A stretch of DNA of 26,178 bases from a virus. The notes under the pieces are model-generated. The model worked only from the letters and a program-made list of their open reading frames with translations, ran no database searches and had not been told where the DNA came from. Where the stretch lies: the IMG/VR virus record IMGVR_UViG_3300030107_004486, positions 11,763 to 37,940 of that record, one strand, 5' to 3'. Positions within the stretch are counted from its first letter, which is position 1. Every line of letters begins with the position of its first letter. Of the stretch, positions 16,086-22,785 are shown one piece after another. The position numbers and the translations under genes were made by a program.

Positions 16086-16816
16086 TCTTCCATCAACATA
16101 ACCTCATCGACGAGCGCATCAAACGCGTTTACGTCGACAAAATACCGGGTTAAATTGTAACCCTTCTCGCCAAAAACACGCCCAACGGCTTGCCGCAGAT
16201 ATACAAAAATACCCACCGCTCCCGGCGCGGTGGAGTTAAAAAGATTATCGGTATCGCTGACTAGCCCACGGGAAGGGTAATAACAATTCTTTCGTGCGTC
16301 ATCGGCAAGTTTGTCACGCTCCAACGATCCGATTTCCAGCGCAAACTGAAGTAGCTGTTGCATCGCCCGGATGCTGCCGAATTGTCTTGCCATCACTTCT
16401 TCTTCAGTGGTCGGGCGATCCTCAAGATAATAATTGCGCATTATCAGATGATGCAGACAAATGCGCTTGTGATCTGCAAACCACCAACGAAGCCCGAACT
16501 CCTTTTTCTGCGCTACCTCGAAAAGATTTAGCTTGGCTTCCAGATATACGCCCTGCCACTTGCGGAAGTCCTGCGCTTCTTCAATTTTTCCAGCTTGCCG
16601 TTCCGACCGTTTAGGATTCGCCGCCAACTGGTCGCCCTTTCTGCCACGGCCCCAGAACGCTTGCCAGTTCGGAACGAAATCCGGCCGATGTAATGATCGT
16701 TCGCGCAATGAATACGTTTGATATTTTTCACCGCCGGTCGGCGGGCAAAGCGCGTTTGGATCATCATGTTTTTCGTCCGCGCTTACCACTCTTAATATGT
16801 TTTTATTGTTAGTCAT
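16058..16816 (-). CDS. Predicted winged-helix DNA-binding protein downstream of integrase
   Basis: 252 aa when started at the ATG at 16816, which has a run of six G (SD) 8 nt upstream; an earlier ATG (16849) overlaps the integrase stop and is also possible. Residues about 113-185 (FADHKRICLHHLIMRNYYL, PTTEEEVMARQFGSIRAMQQ, LEIGSLERDKLADDARKNC) read like a MarR-type winged helix: helix-turn-helix, then 'G.LER...DDARK' as the wing. The N-terminal 100 residues are basic (RGRKGDQLAANPKRSERQ). I do not recognise the family by name. As the partner of int in the operon it may be an excision, copy-control or regulatory protein; the 13-bp repeats at its 3' end are possible binding sites. Confidence 0.6.
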   Translation of the reverse strand: MTNNKNILRVVSADEKHDDPNALCPPTGGEKYQTYSLRERSLHRPDFVPNWQAFWGRGRKGDQLAANPKRSERQAGKIEEAQDFRKWQGVYLEAKLNLFEVAQKKEFGLRWWFADHKRICLHHLIMRNYYLEDRPTTEEEVMARQFGSIRAMQQLLQFALEIGSLERDKLADDARKNCYYPSRGLVSDTDNLFNSTAPGAVGIFVYLRQAVGRVFGEKGYNLTRYFVDVNAFDALVDEVMLMEELPADNTGK

Positions 16817-16841
16817 CAGTTTATCCCCCCTGTTTCTAGTT

Positions 16842-18059
16842 TTACCCATTTTGCAAATCCTTTTCGGGAGTGTCCCAATCGGGGTCTGCAATCATTGCGC
16901 CAGCCATCGCTGTGACTTGCCGCTGGTCCCGGTCCCTGTCTTTAAAAAACTCCGCGTATTCCTTGTAAGTGAAGTCAATGGAGTGGTGGCCCATCCACTG
17001 CGTCACCTCGGCGTCTGACAGTTCTTTTGAGAAAATTATGGTCGATGCAAAGAAATGACGCAAATCGCGCCAGATCATTGTTTTAACCTCTGCTTTTTCG
17101 CATGCCGGTTTTAAACCGCGTTCACGCCAGTTGTCGCAGTTGCCGGGGGTTCCGATGCGCGATGGAAACACAAGGTTGTTTCTACGCATTTCGAGCGGCT
17201 GTGACATTTTCCAGTGCCGCAGCATATCGACGACGACGGGCACCAACGGAATTGTACGATCACCGTTGTAGGTTTTTACGTCGCCCTCGTCACCACCCCA
17301 CTGAATAGCCTTGTTCACGTCCACGTAACCGGGTTCGTTTTGGCTTTCGTTGGGAAAATGTATATCGGCCCAGGTCAAGGCCATTAACTCACCGCCACGC
17401 AAGCCGGTGTAGGCGGCAAACATAATTTGACGTTTATAGGTTAACGACGCGTGTTTAATTACATCTGCTATTTCTTTTGGCGAACAACGGCGCTTCTCCT
17501 TTTTTTTTGCGTTCTTCATAGATATCGTAATTTCCTGCGCCGGGGTTTCAACGATCCATCCGCGATGCAGCGCCCACATAAATAAAGTTTTTAATGTTAT
17601 GAAACAGCTTCGCTGGGTTTTTTTTGACTGTGCTTTTCGCGCTGCCGGACATTCGCCCGTATGAAGCTGGGTGCGCACTTCTTTCAGCATGGCAAACGTT
17701 ATTTTTTCAATGTGCATTTCACCGATGGGTACACCATCAATGATGCATGAATTTAGCTGCCTTATGTGGCGCTCCTTGTTGACGCGCTCACCCTTGCCAA
17801 CCTCTCCATGTTCCACCAGATAATCGACATGCTCCAGATACTTTTCTTTAACGCCGTCCATATTATCCGGACAGGTTGTATCCGGTTCTCGGCGGTTTTT
17901 TATATTAGTGATTAAACGTTCACGTTCCGCCACCGCCTCGGTTAACGTGCCTTCAAATGTGACGGTGCCAGCGTTTAAGCTCCGCAAATCCAGCCTGTAT
18001 TTTTGGCCTTTTTCCAGTTCCCAAACGCCCGGTGAGCTTTGATTTTTGTTACGTTTCAT
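16842..18059 (-). CDS. int: Tyrosine-family site-specific integrase
   Basis: 405 aa; ATG with SD agagga 5 nt upstream. Order: N-terminal arm-binding domain (1-60), SAM-like core-binding domain (about 65-180, LKTLFMWALHRGWIVETPAQ), catalytic domain (190-375). Active-site elements: R221 in YTGLRGGELMALTW, probable Lys at K262, RDLRHFFAS with R334, GH at 357-358, and nucleophile Y368 (GH-x9-Y spacing). The first histidine of the HxxR box is Arg (R331). It catalyses recombination between attP and a tRNA-fMet gene; the attP lies directly upstream (18234-18445). Its promoter contains a palindrome similar to the repressor operator. The gene overlaps or nearly abuts the winged-helix gene that follows. 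Confidence 0.93.
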   Translation of the reverse strand: MKRNKNQSSPGVWELEKGQKYRLDLRSLNAGTVTFEGTLTEAVAERERLITNIKNRREPDTTCPDNMDGVKEKYLEHVDYLVEHGEVGKGERVNKERHIRQLNSCIIDGVPIGEMHIEKITFAMLKEVRTQLHTGECPAARKAQSKKTQRSCFITLKTLFMWALHRGWIVETPAQEITISMKNAKKKEKRRCSPKEIADVIKHASLTYKRQIMFAAYTGLRGGELMALTWADIHFPNESQNEPGYVDVNKAIQWGGDEGDVKTYNGDRTIPLVPVVVDMLRHWKMSQPLEMRRNNLVFPSRIGTPGNCDNWRERGLKPACEKAEVKTMIWRDLRHFFASTIIFSKELSDAEVTQWMGHHSIDFTYKEYAEFFKDRDRDQRQVTAMAGAMIADPDWDTPEKDLQNG

Positions 18060-18086
18060 GTTGTCCTCTCTTAACTTCTGGCACGT

Positions 18087-18116
18087 CTTATATAACAGTT
18101 GTTATGTAATGCGCAA
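18087..18116 (-). promoter_or_regulatory. Predicted integrase promoter with internal operator-like palindrome
   Basis: On the minus strand: -35 TTGCGC (18116-18111), 18-nt spacer, -10 TATAAG (18092-18087), about 28 nt before the int ATG. The spacer holds the palindrome ATAACA-GT-TGTTAT (18092-18105), whose TAACA/TGTTA half-sites also occur in the cI/cro operator. Repression of int by CI or Cro is an inference. Confidence 0.45.
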
Positions 18117-18188
18117 CAGAAAAAGTGACCTGAATATCAGGCGATTAAGAGATTAGACGCTACTTTGCACGAAAAACGCACGAATCAA

Positions 18189-18218
18189 TTAACCGCCTGC
18201 TTTAAAACAGGCGGTTAA
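18189..18218 (-). terminator. Terminator-like hairpin downstream of the tRNA half
   Basis: Perfect 11-bp stem TTAACCGCCTG / CAGGCGGTTAA (18189-18199 with 18208-18218), 8-nt loop, but only a short T content after it. It lies 16 bp beyond the CCA end of the tRNA segment, on the side that would follow the rebuilt host tRNA-fMet gene after integration. It may replace the host tRNA terminator and insulate int from tRNA transcription. Confidence 0.5.
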
Positions 18219-18232
18219 ACTATTGATTTTGT

Positions 18233-18282
<50 letters not shown>

Positions 18283-18445
18283 TTCAGACGACCTGAAAAA
18301 CCATTTAAAAACAGTAGTTTACCTTACCTGTCAAATGGTTGTACCATTTCTTTACCCCTGTCGTATACCCCTATTATACCCCTAGTGTACCTTTTTCTGC
18401 ACGCGAACTGCACGCGCAAAAATGAGTTTAAGGTACGTAACAAAT
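18283..18445. other. attP arm region with phased direct repeats
   Basis: No gene is seen here. It contains TTCAG-N5-CTGAA (18283-18297), AACCATTT (18299-18306) inverted as AAATGGTT (18334-18341), TATACCCCTA twice at 18364 and 18375 (with a variant TTTACCCCTG at 18351), and CTGCACGCG twice at 18397 and 18408. Both last pairs are spaced 11 bp, one helical turn, as expected for arm-type integrase or excisionase sites. Confidence 0.6.
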
Positions 18446-18619
18446 TTAATTGTAAGTGACCTCCCCTGCCCCGTGGCAGGTTTCGCATTCAATCCAGTAT
18501 AGCCAGTAACTTTGATAGGGGCCGTTGGCATCGACGCCACCGATGACGCGTTCGCGTTCTACCTGACCGGTGCCGTCGCAGTCTGGGCAGGAATTATCTT
18601 CCGGTGGTCGTACAGGCAT
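18446..18619 (-). CDS. Small DnaJ-type zinc-finger (CxxCxGxG) protein
   Basis: 57 aa from the ATG at 18619; an upstream ATG (18667) would overlap the preceding small gene more. It has two zinc-knuckle motifs, CPDCDGTGQ (C11, C14) and CETCHGAGE (C45, C48), like half of a DnaJ cysteine-rich domain; they could bind one zinc ion. Between them is a Tyr/Trp-rich strand (YQSYWLYWIE). Such tiny proteins are common in phage early operons, with no assigned role. It is the last gene of the five-gene minus operon; no clear SD is visible, so translation is probably coupled. Confidence 0.6.
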   Translation of the reverse strand: MPVRPPEDNSCPDCDGTGQVERERVIGGVDANGPYQSYWLYWIECETCHGAGEVTYN

Positions 18620-18737
18620 TGATTGCAACGCGCAGCAGCTTGCGCTGCGTCTCCGCGGAGAACCCATATTCGGTGTCATTGCATGCGCGTGGAAGCGGCC
18701 GCACCGGACGCCAGCGTTTAAACAATAATCTAAGCAT
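18594..18737 (-). CDS. Small hypothetical protein, 47 aa
   Basis: Reads MLRLLFKRWRPVRPL...RVAINACTTTGR, basic, with a short hydrophobic start. The ATG overlaps the upstream gene's stop by 8 nt and the 3' end overlaps the zinc-finger gene by 26 nt, a spacing that suits this tightly packed operon. It fills an otherwise empty 110 bp. There is no known family; it could be non-coding. Confidence 0.4.
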   Translation of the reverse strand: MLRLLFKRWRPVRPLPRACNDTEYGFSAETQRKLLRVAINACTTTGR

Positions 18738-19041
18738 ATTTCTTTCTCCCCTTCTTGGGCACCTGTGCCCAGAGTTCGTAATGAAAAAGTCCGATCTTTT
18801 TCTGCGCTGCTATCAGGTCGCCGTTGGCGATGGCCGTGCGCACCATTTCCAGGGGATCATCAACGCCGAGATAAGGGCAGTCGTCGGTTGGTATCCATTC
18901 GCCCAAATGTCCCCGGCACACGGCAATCACATCCCACGGCAACAGGCGGCGTACTGCTTTTGGAAATGCCGATTGTGAGTGATCTTTGATGACGCGCTTG
19001 TAGGAAGCGCAGCGGATTTTTTTCGGGCTTTTACGTTTCAT
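18730..19041 (-). CDS. Hypothetical protein, 103 aa
   Basis: Starts with ATG overlapping the upstream gene by 11 nt. It is basic at both ends (MKRKSPKKIR..., VPKKGRKKYA). The centre, LPWDVIAVCRGHLGEWIPTD and MVRTAIANGDLIAAQKK, suggests a small folded alpha/beta protein. I do not recognise it. The neighbours are DUF6378-like and zinc-finger genes, so it probably belongs to the early accessory set transcribed with them. Confidence 0.6.
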   Translation of the reverse strand: MKRKSPKKIRCASYKRVIKDHSQSAFPKAVRRLLPWDVIAVCRGHLGEWIPTDDCPYLGVDDPLEMVRTAIANGDLIAAQKKIGLFHYELWAQVPKKGRKKYA

Positions 19042-19402
19042 CGGCTTGGATCAGTTCATGCGCGATGGCGCAGTAGCCGATAGCGTCAACGTAATGATCG
19101 TCTTTTTTCGGGTTTGATTTCATGCGCGCTATTTTCAAAAGCGCCATCATCGTTGCGGCTTGCGCGGCAGTAATTTTGATATCAAGGAAGCAAGACCACA
19201 TATCGGCAATTGCCTGTTGATTGTAATCAATCGCTCCGTGGTCACGTTCACGGTCGCCGGTAATCATTGCCTTCGCTGTTTCAATAGCGACGACACGCGG
19301 CAGCGGGTGCGGCGGTTCATCCGGCACAATGCAATCAGGGCAAGGCGCGTTGTCGTCGGTGCGTAAATAGCCGTTGCCATTGCACGTCTGGCAGATGGTC
19401 AT
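19031..19402 (-). CDS. Zinc-ribbon + DUF6378-like protein
   Basis: 123 aa. Residues 4-24 hold a zinc ribbon (CQTCNGNG and CPDC: C4, C7, C21, C24). Residues 40-118 carry the pattern I associate with phage DUF6378: an AKAMITGDRERDHG start, IADMWSCFLDIKI, MMALLKIARMK and DDHYVDAIGYCAIAHEL. The repeated acid/His pattern (E/D...H, KxxR, DxxxDAxGY) resembles all-alpha MazG/NTP-pyrophosphatase-like folds, so nucleotide hydrolysis is possible but unproven. The ATG overlaps the upstream gene by 4 nt. The zinc ribbon fused at the N-terminus is a less common addition. Confidence 0.7.
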   Translation of the reverse strand: MTICQTCNGNGYLRTDDNAPCPDCIVPDEPPHPLPRVVAIETAKAMITGDRERDHGAIDYNQQAIADMWSCFLDIKITAAQAATMMALLKIARMKSNPKKDDHYVDAIGYCAIAHELIQADET

Positions 19403-19614
19403 TTATCGCCCCTGATAGCTTTTATCAGTGCCATTGGCACAAAATATCGATTGCCCTCTTTTACGATTGGGCAACCGTGGCGTTCGGCTATCTCGTCGAA
19501 CAACCCCTCTTGCAGCCAACGGTAGGTTTTCTTGCGAATGCCGGGTGTCCAGCCGCCCCAGATTTCTATTCCCGCTTGGCGCGGCGTCAAAAATGTATGT
19601 CGCTGTAGGTCCAT
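19399..19614 (-). CDS. Small HTH (excisionase/AlpA-like) DNA-binding protein
   Basis: 71 aa, SD aggag 9 nt before the ATG. It has a HTH: FLTPRQAGIEIWGGWTPGIR, KKTYRWLQEGLF, then PIVKEGNRYFVPMALIKAI, matching the excisionase/MerR-like layout of 'helix-turn-helix, then a wing with V..G.RYxVP'. It is the first gene of the operon next to cI. In temperate phages such proteins are Xis (recombination direction) or regulators of the lytic state; I cannot choose between them. The promoter region just upstream carries two palindromic sites. Confidence 0.65.
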   Translation of the reverse strand: MDLQRHTFLTPRQAGIEIWGGWTPGIRKKTYRWLQEGLFDEIAERHGCPIVKEGNRYFVPMALIKAIRGDK

Positions 19615-19626
19615 TTAGCGTAACTC

Positions 19627-19647
19627 CTGTCCACCAAAGTGGTACAG
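19627..19647. promoter_or_regulatory. Imperfect palindrome upstream of the HTH gene
   Basis: On the minus strand, CTGT-a-CCAC-TTTG-GTGG-ACAG: 8 paired positions with one bulged base, ending at the SD of the gene at 19614. It could be an operator, or an RNA hairpin affecting the SD. Confidence 0.4.
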
Positions 19648-19683
19648 CAGTAGCACCAGCGGGGTAACGCCGTCAATATTTTT

Positions 19684-19700
19684 GTTACGTTTTCCGTAAC
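19684..19700. promoter_or_regulatory. Operator-like inverted repeat at the cI 3' end / HTH operon promoter
   Basis: GTTACG-N5-CGTAAC, abutting the cI stop codon and upstream of the five-gene minus operon. A similar but partial GTTACG-N5-CGTgc occurs at 20396. A likely binding site for CI or Cro, which would control the small early operon. Confidence 0.5.
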
Positions 19701-20321
19701 CTAAATGGTACGTATAGCTTTTATATAATGAATCGCTACGAGATCGGTGTTTGCTATTTCGATCTCTTTGGCCGGGTTATGCTGCGCAAGCGTAACGCCA
19801 GCCTCGGTCTTGGCGACAAGACGCTTCGCCACGGCATAGATTTCGCCGCCGCGCTGGAACTGTACAACGGCGTAATCACCGTTTCGGACAGGGCGGTAAG
19901 GATGGACAATACAAACCTCGCCTGGGAACAAACGTGGCTCCATCGATTCGCCAACAATCATTATCGCATAGCAATCATCGACGCCCTGCAAATAGGCCGG
20001 CTTATCAATGTAGTCTATCGGCGTTTCCGCTAGAGCTATCTCGCCTTCGCCAGCCGCCGCCTTTCCGTACACCGGAATATTGCCGACGTTCCGCGATGCT
20101 ACTGATGACTGCTCTGGGGGCACATCGGCACCGCTGACGTATTCGGTTGACACGCCAAAAACATCGCCAATTTTCATCGCCATTTCATACGGCACGTTGA
20201 CGCGATCCTGCGGCCGCGCCCACCGCCGCAACCGTGCCTCGCTAACGCCAATCAAACGCGCAAGCTGTGCCTCTTTCATGTCGTTCTCTTTGGCAAGCTC
20301 TCTTATTCGGTTGTCACCCAC
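19701..20321 (-). CDS. CI-like (LexA/S24) phage repressor
   Basis: 206 aa from the GTG at 20321, preferred over an earlier GTG (20354) because ggaagg lies 6 nt upstream and the predicted cI transcript starts near 20350. HTH at residues 15-34 (MKEAQLARLIGVSEARLRRW); linker; S24 peptidase domain from about 80. Autocleavage site A90-G91 (AAAGEG), catalytic S126 (GESMEPRLFPG) and K166 (AVAKRL) are all present, so RecA-stimulated self-cleavage and SOS induction are expected. It keeps the lysogenic state by repressing the divergent cro operon and probably the int and HTH operons. It faces cro with about 160 bp of control region between. Confidence 0.9.
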   Translation of the reverse strand: MGDNRIRELAKENDMKEAQLARLIGVSEARLRRWARPQDRVNVPYEMAMKIGDVFGVSTEYVSGADVPPEQSSVASRNVGNIPVYGKAAAGEGEIALAETPIDYIDKPAYLQGVDDCYAIMIVGESMEPRLFPGEVCIVHPYRPVRNGDYAVVQFQRGGEIYAVAKRLVAKTEAGVTLAQHNPAKEIEIANTDLVAIHYIKAIRTI

Positions 20322-20356
20322 GCAGTACCCTTCCAGTGGTCGAATAGTGGTCACAG

Positions 20357-20385
20357 AATGTACTCAGAATACACTCACATAACAA
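20357..20385 (-). promoter_or_regulatory. Predicted cI promoter
   Basis: Minus strand -35 TTGTTA (20385-20380), 17-nt spacer, -10 TACATT (20362-20357), giving a start near 20350 and a leader of about 30 nt to the GTG at 20321. Confidence 0.5.
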
Positions 20386-20400
20386 GTAACAATTTGTTAC
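20386..20400. promoter_or_regulatory. Perfect 15-bp operator palindrome between cI and cro
   Basis: GTAACAA-T-TTGTTAC, exactly symmetrical about 20393. It abuts the -35 of the cI promoter on one side and contains the -35 (TTGTTA, 20394-20399) of the predicted cro promoter on the other. It is the natural CI/Cro operator. Confidence 0.7.
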
Positions 20401-20422
20401 GTTTAACGTGCGGCGGTTTACT
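20394..20422 (+). promoter_or_regulatory. Predicted PR-type promoter of the cro-replication operon
   Basis: TTGTTA (20394-20399), 17-nt spacer, TTTACT (20417-20422); start expected near 20429. The -35 lies inside the operator palindrome. Confidence 0.5.
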
Positions 20423-20454
20423 CCCTTCCGACGCGCCTTTCAAAACAACTTGGA

Positions 20455-20480
20455 GAGGGGGCTTTGCCCCCTCCTTTTTT
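20455..20480 (+). terminator. Intrinsic terminator in the cro leader, abutting the start codon
   Basis: GAGGGGGC-TTT-GCCCCCTC (8-bp stem, 20455-20462 with 20466-20473), then C and six T (20475-20480), followed at once by the ATG of cro (20481). It lies downstream of the predicted promoter, so it would attenuate the whole early operon unless overcome. No SD exists between it and the ATG. Confidence 0.75.
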
Positions 20481-20738
20481 ATGACCTTGGAAAAGTATCT
20501 AAAAGCAAACAACCTGAATTACGGCCAATTCGCGAAGCAGATCGGCGTCAGTCGAGAGGCTGTCTATTACTGGGCAACCGGGAAGCGGCGGCCAAACACT
20601 ATCAACACTTTAAAAATTGAAGCGGGGACAGGGCTTCTTGTTACTGCCCGCGATTTATTCGACACCGTATCAGAGCGGGAAACTTTAGACCTTCTGGAAA
20701 TCCCAGAATTTATGGATCGGCGTAACAGTAATGCCTAA
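20481..20738 (+). CDS. Cro-like HTH regulator
   Basis: 85 aa from the ATG at 20481. A longer frame exists back to 20358 but would cross the operator, promoter and terminator, so I reject it. HTH: LKANNLNYGQFAKQIGVSREAVYYWATGKRRP, with 'G-V-S-x-x-A-V-x-x-W-x-x-G-K-R-x-P' typical of HTH_3/Cro proteins. It is first in the early plus operon and divergent from cI, as Cro is. No SD is present; the start codon follows a T-run, so the mRNA may be translated poorly or without a normal leader. The stop overlaps the resolvase gene by 8 nt. Confidence 0.8.
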   Translation: MTLEKYLKANNLNYGQFAKQIGVSREAVYYWATGKRRPNTINTLKIEAGTGLLVTARDLFDTVSERETLDLLEIPEFMDRRNSNA

Positions 20739-21060
20739 CCGCAACAAGCAGCGCGGTTACGAACTGGAAGCCGCGTGCCGTGACTTCTGGATTGCGAACG
20801 GCTTTACCGCAAAACGCACATTAGCAAGCGGCGCATACAAGCAGCAGCTTGGCGATGAGCATGCGGGCGACCTGCACATCGAAGATTTTGTGGTGGAAGC
20901 CAAGCGCAAAAAATCCGGCTTCAAATTTTTGTACGACAGCTTGGCGCAGGACGACGGCGTGTCGGACTGGCTGTGCATACGACAGGACCGCAGCCCTCGG
21001 CTGTACCTGATGCGCGAAGAAGCTGTCCTGAAGCTGATGAAAATGGCGTATGGCAAATGA
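20731..21060 (+). CDS. Hjc-like Holliday junction resolvase / PD-(D/E)XK nuclease
   Basis: 109 aa. The pattern follows archaeal Hjc: RGYELEAACRDFW with E11, then AKRTLASGAY (R29, S33), GDLHIEDFVVEAKRKK with D47 and E56-A-K58. This is the full E...D...ExK active site of a resolvase-type nuclease, which cuts four-way junctions in pairs. It probably resolves recombination or replication intermediates together with the exonuclease encoded next. It overlaps cro by 8 nt and the next gene by 4 nt (ATGA). Confidence 0.75.
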   Translation: MPNRNKQRGYELEAACRDFWIANGFTAKRTLASGAYKQQLGDEHAGDLHIEDFVVEAKRKKSGFKFLYDSLAQDDGVSDWLCIRQDRSPRLYLMREEAVLKLMKMAYGK

Positions 21061-21794
21061 AGCTGTCTGATCTCGTCAAGCACATTTCATACAGCAGCTT
21101 GAATACTGCGCGCATGGACATTGCCTACTGGGTAGCGCGGTACGGCCATAAGATTTCCGACCCAAACAACGCGGCCATGTCGCGCGGTCACGCTGTCGAG
21201 CATGGACTAAAATATTTGCACAACGGCGGCGAGTTTGATGACCCGGTTGAGGAAGCATTAAAGGATTTCAACAAACGCACAGCGTTAGGCGTCGATGGCG
21301 AAAGCCGTGAACGCGAAGCTGGCAACATTCCCGGCTATTTTGAAAACTACGCCGATCTGTGGGACGGCGACCTGCCCGAAATCGAAAGCTATCAGAAAAA
21401 AATAACGCTGGAGATACCTGGCGTTGACGTGCCGCTGATCGGTTACACAGATTTTGAATTTGAAGATGCAATTGTCGATATCAAAACGACAACCCGCATG
21501 CCATCGGCCATCACCGGAATGCACAGATGGCAGGGCGCTGTTTATCAAAAGGCTGCGGGCAACCGTCGCGTTGAATTTATTTACCTGACGCCGAAGAAGG
21601 CAGCGCGCTACGTGCTGGAAGACAGCGAGAAAGATTGGAACGCTGTCTGCCAAAGCGCCTTACGGCTGCAAAACTTTTTGGCTGCGTTTGATGACCTAGA
21701 CGCGCTCACCGCAGCCGTCATTCCAAATTACGATTCCTTTTACTGGTCGCATCCAAACACGCGGCAAGGGGGGCAAGAACTTTTTGGTTTCTAA
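21057..21794 (+). CDS. RecB/lambda-exonuclease-like PD-(D/E)XK exonuclease
   Basis: 245 aa; the ATGA overlap with the upstream gene sets the start. Motifs: RGHAVEHGL (H45, E48), GYTDFEF (D132), VDIKTTT (D141, K143) and QGAVYQKA (Q159-x3-Y163). This is the order H...D...DxK...QxxxY of the RecB-nuclease/PDDEXK_1 family. In phage operons it is the exonuclease half of a two-part recombination system: it resects double-strand ends for an annealing or ssDNA-binding partner. The SSB-like protein (22221) or the unknown at 22958 may be that partner. Confidence 0.8.
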   Translation: MKLSDLVKHISYSSLNTARMDIAYWVARYGHKISDPNNAAMSRGHAVEHGLKYLHNGGEFDDPVEEALKDFNKRTALGVDGESREREAGNIPGYFENYADLWDGDLPEIESYQKKITLEIPGVDVPLIGYTDFEFEDAIVDIKTTTRMPSAITGMHRWQGAVYQKAAGNRRVEFIYLTPKKAARYVLEDSEKDWNAVCQSALRLQNFLAAFDDLDALTAAVIPNYDSFYWSHPNTRQGGQELFGF

Positions 21795-21849
21795 GCGCCA
21801 TCAGGCACCGCGCTTAATAAAGAGTGCCCAAACAAACGAGGACAGAAGC

Positions 21850-22221
21850 ATGTCATCACGCACACGACTAACAAACAGGGAACGGTTTGACATTGAAAGT
21901 TGCATCGTCCGCAACGGCGATGAAACGGATACTGGCTGGCAGTACCACGAAGGAATGTCTGACGCTGCGATAGCCAAACAATTTAAAACCACAATGAAAA
22001 CGGTGTCGAACATTCGGAATAAAACGTTTGGCAAGTTGGCCGGGCGCGCGGAGCGCGTGACCAAAATAGACATCGTAAATGAGCGCATCGACGATTTGGA
22101 AAAAAGGCTTGCGGTATTGGAAAAAACTACCGGGCCTTCGGCCGCTTCGCCGCCGCCTATGCGACAGAGTTGGATAGACCGCTCTAGCGGAAATGGAATT
22201 TTAACAGAGGAGAGTTTGTAA
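21850..22221 (+). CDS. HTH protein of unknown role
   Basis: 123 aa from the ATG at 21850, chosen for the SD gagga upstream; the longer frame (from 21784) has none. Residues about 34-57 form a HTH (MSDAAIAKQFKTTMKTVSNIRNKTFG). A helical segment (VNERIDDLEKRLAVLEK, about 76-95) looks like a short coiled coil for dimerisation, and the C-terminus is Pro/Ser-rich. It may regulate the early operon or act in replication start; I know no family. It overlaps the next gene by 1 nt (TAATG). Confidence 0.6.
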   Translation: MSSRTRLTNRERFDIESCIVRNGDETDTGWQYHEGMSDAAIAKQFKTTMKTVSNIRNKTFGKLAGRAERVTKIDIVNERIDDLEKRLAVLEKTTGPSAASPPPMRQSWIDRSSGNGILTEESL

Positions 22222-22772
22222 TGCCACTTAACCTGGACACACCCGGCGATGGCGGCGGGCAATTTTACGACAAGCTGCGTTTCAACGCGCAAGGCGGCGT
22301 CTGGTACATGAAATCAGGCGATGACGAAACGCGGTTTAACGACGGTTTCCAAGCTGTCTTCGACATGGAAAACCTGCAAACGGGCTGGTCACGTTTCAAC
22401 GGATCGTTCCTTGATTTTATCGCTGACCCGTCACTCGAAACACCGGCACCGAAACCTGCGGAGGAAAGCGAAGAAGATCGCTGGAAGCGCAGCTTTAAGG
22501 TGCTGGCATTTTCCGACAAGGCATTTGGCGGCGTCGTTGAATTTACGCATCAGGCGAAAACCGTCACCGCTGCGTTCAACGATTTGTACTCACAGTACGA
22601 AGCGAAAAAGAAGAACGGCAAGCTGCCGGTCGTTGAAGTAAACGGCTCACCTAAAAAGGTGGGCGACTACTACGCGCCTGATTGGGCGGTAGCAAAGATG
22701 GCTGACCGGCCGGATGCTTTTAACGGTAGCGCACCAGCGCCAGCGGACGAGGCCGCTGATGCTGAGTTTTAA
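22221..22772 (+). CDS. Probable single-stranded DNA-binding protein
   Basis: 183 aa with SD gagag/ggagag near -8. The central part has alternating aromatic and basic strands (FRxx.. WKRSFKVLAFSDKAFGGVVEF, PVVEVNGSPKKVGDYYAPDW), followed by RPDAF. The C-terminus is an acidic tail ending in Phe (ADEAADAEF), like the tails of bacterial SSB and T7 gp2.5 that bind other replication proteins. Its place between a recombination exonuclease and primase-helicase fits. The OB fold is not proved by eye, so the name is an inference. Confidence 0.55.
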   Translation: MPLNLDTPGDGGGQFYDKLRFNAQGGVWYMKSGDDETRFNDGFQAVFDMENLQTGWSRFNGSFLDFIADPSLETPAPKPAEESEEDRWKRSFKVLAFSDKAFGGVVEFTHQAKTVTAAFNDLYSQYEAKKKNGKLPVVEVNGSPKKVGDYYAPDWAVAKMADRPDAFNGSAPAPADEAADAEF

Positions 22773-22785
22773 CAGATAACACTCG

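Noticed and set aside
20322-20354. Earlier GTG start for cI at 20354
   Set aside because: The predicted transcript starts near 20350, and the SD ggaagg matches the GTG at 20321.
20358-20480. Longer Cro reading frame beginning at 20358
   Set aside because: It would include the operator palindrome, both promoters and the terminator hairpin as coding; the HTH begins right after the ATG at 20481.
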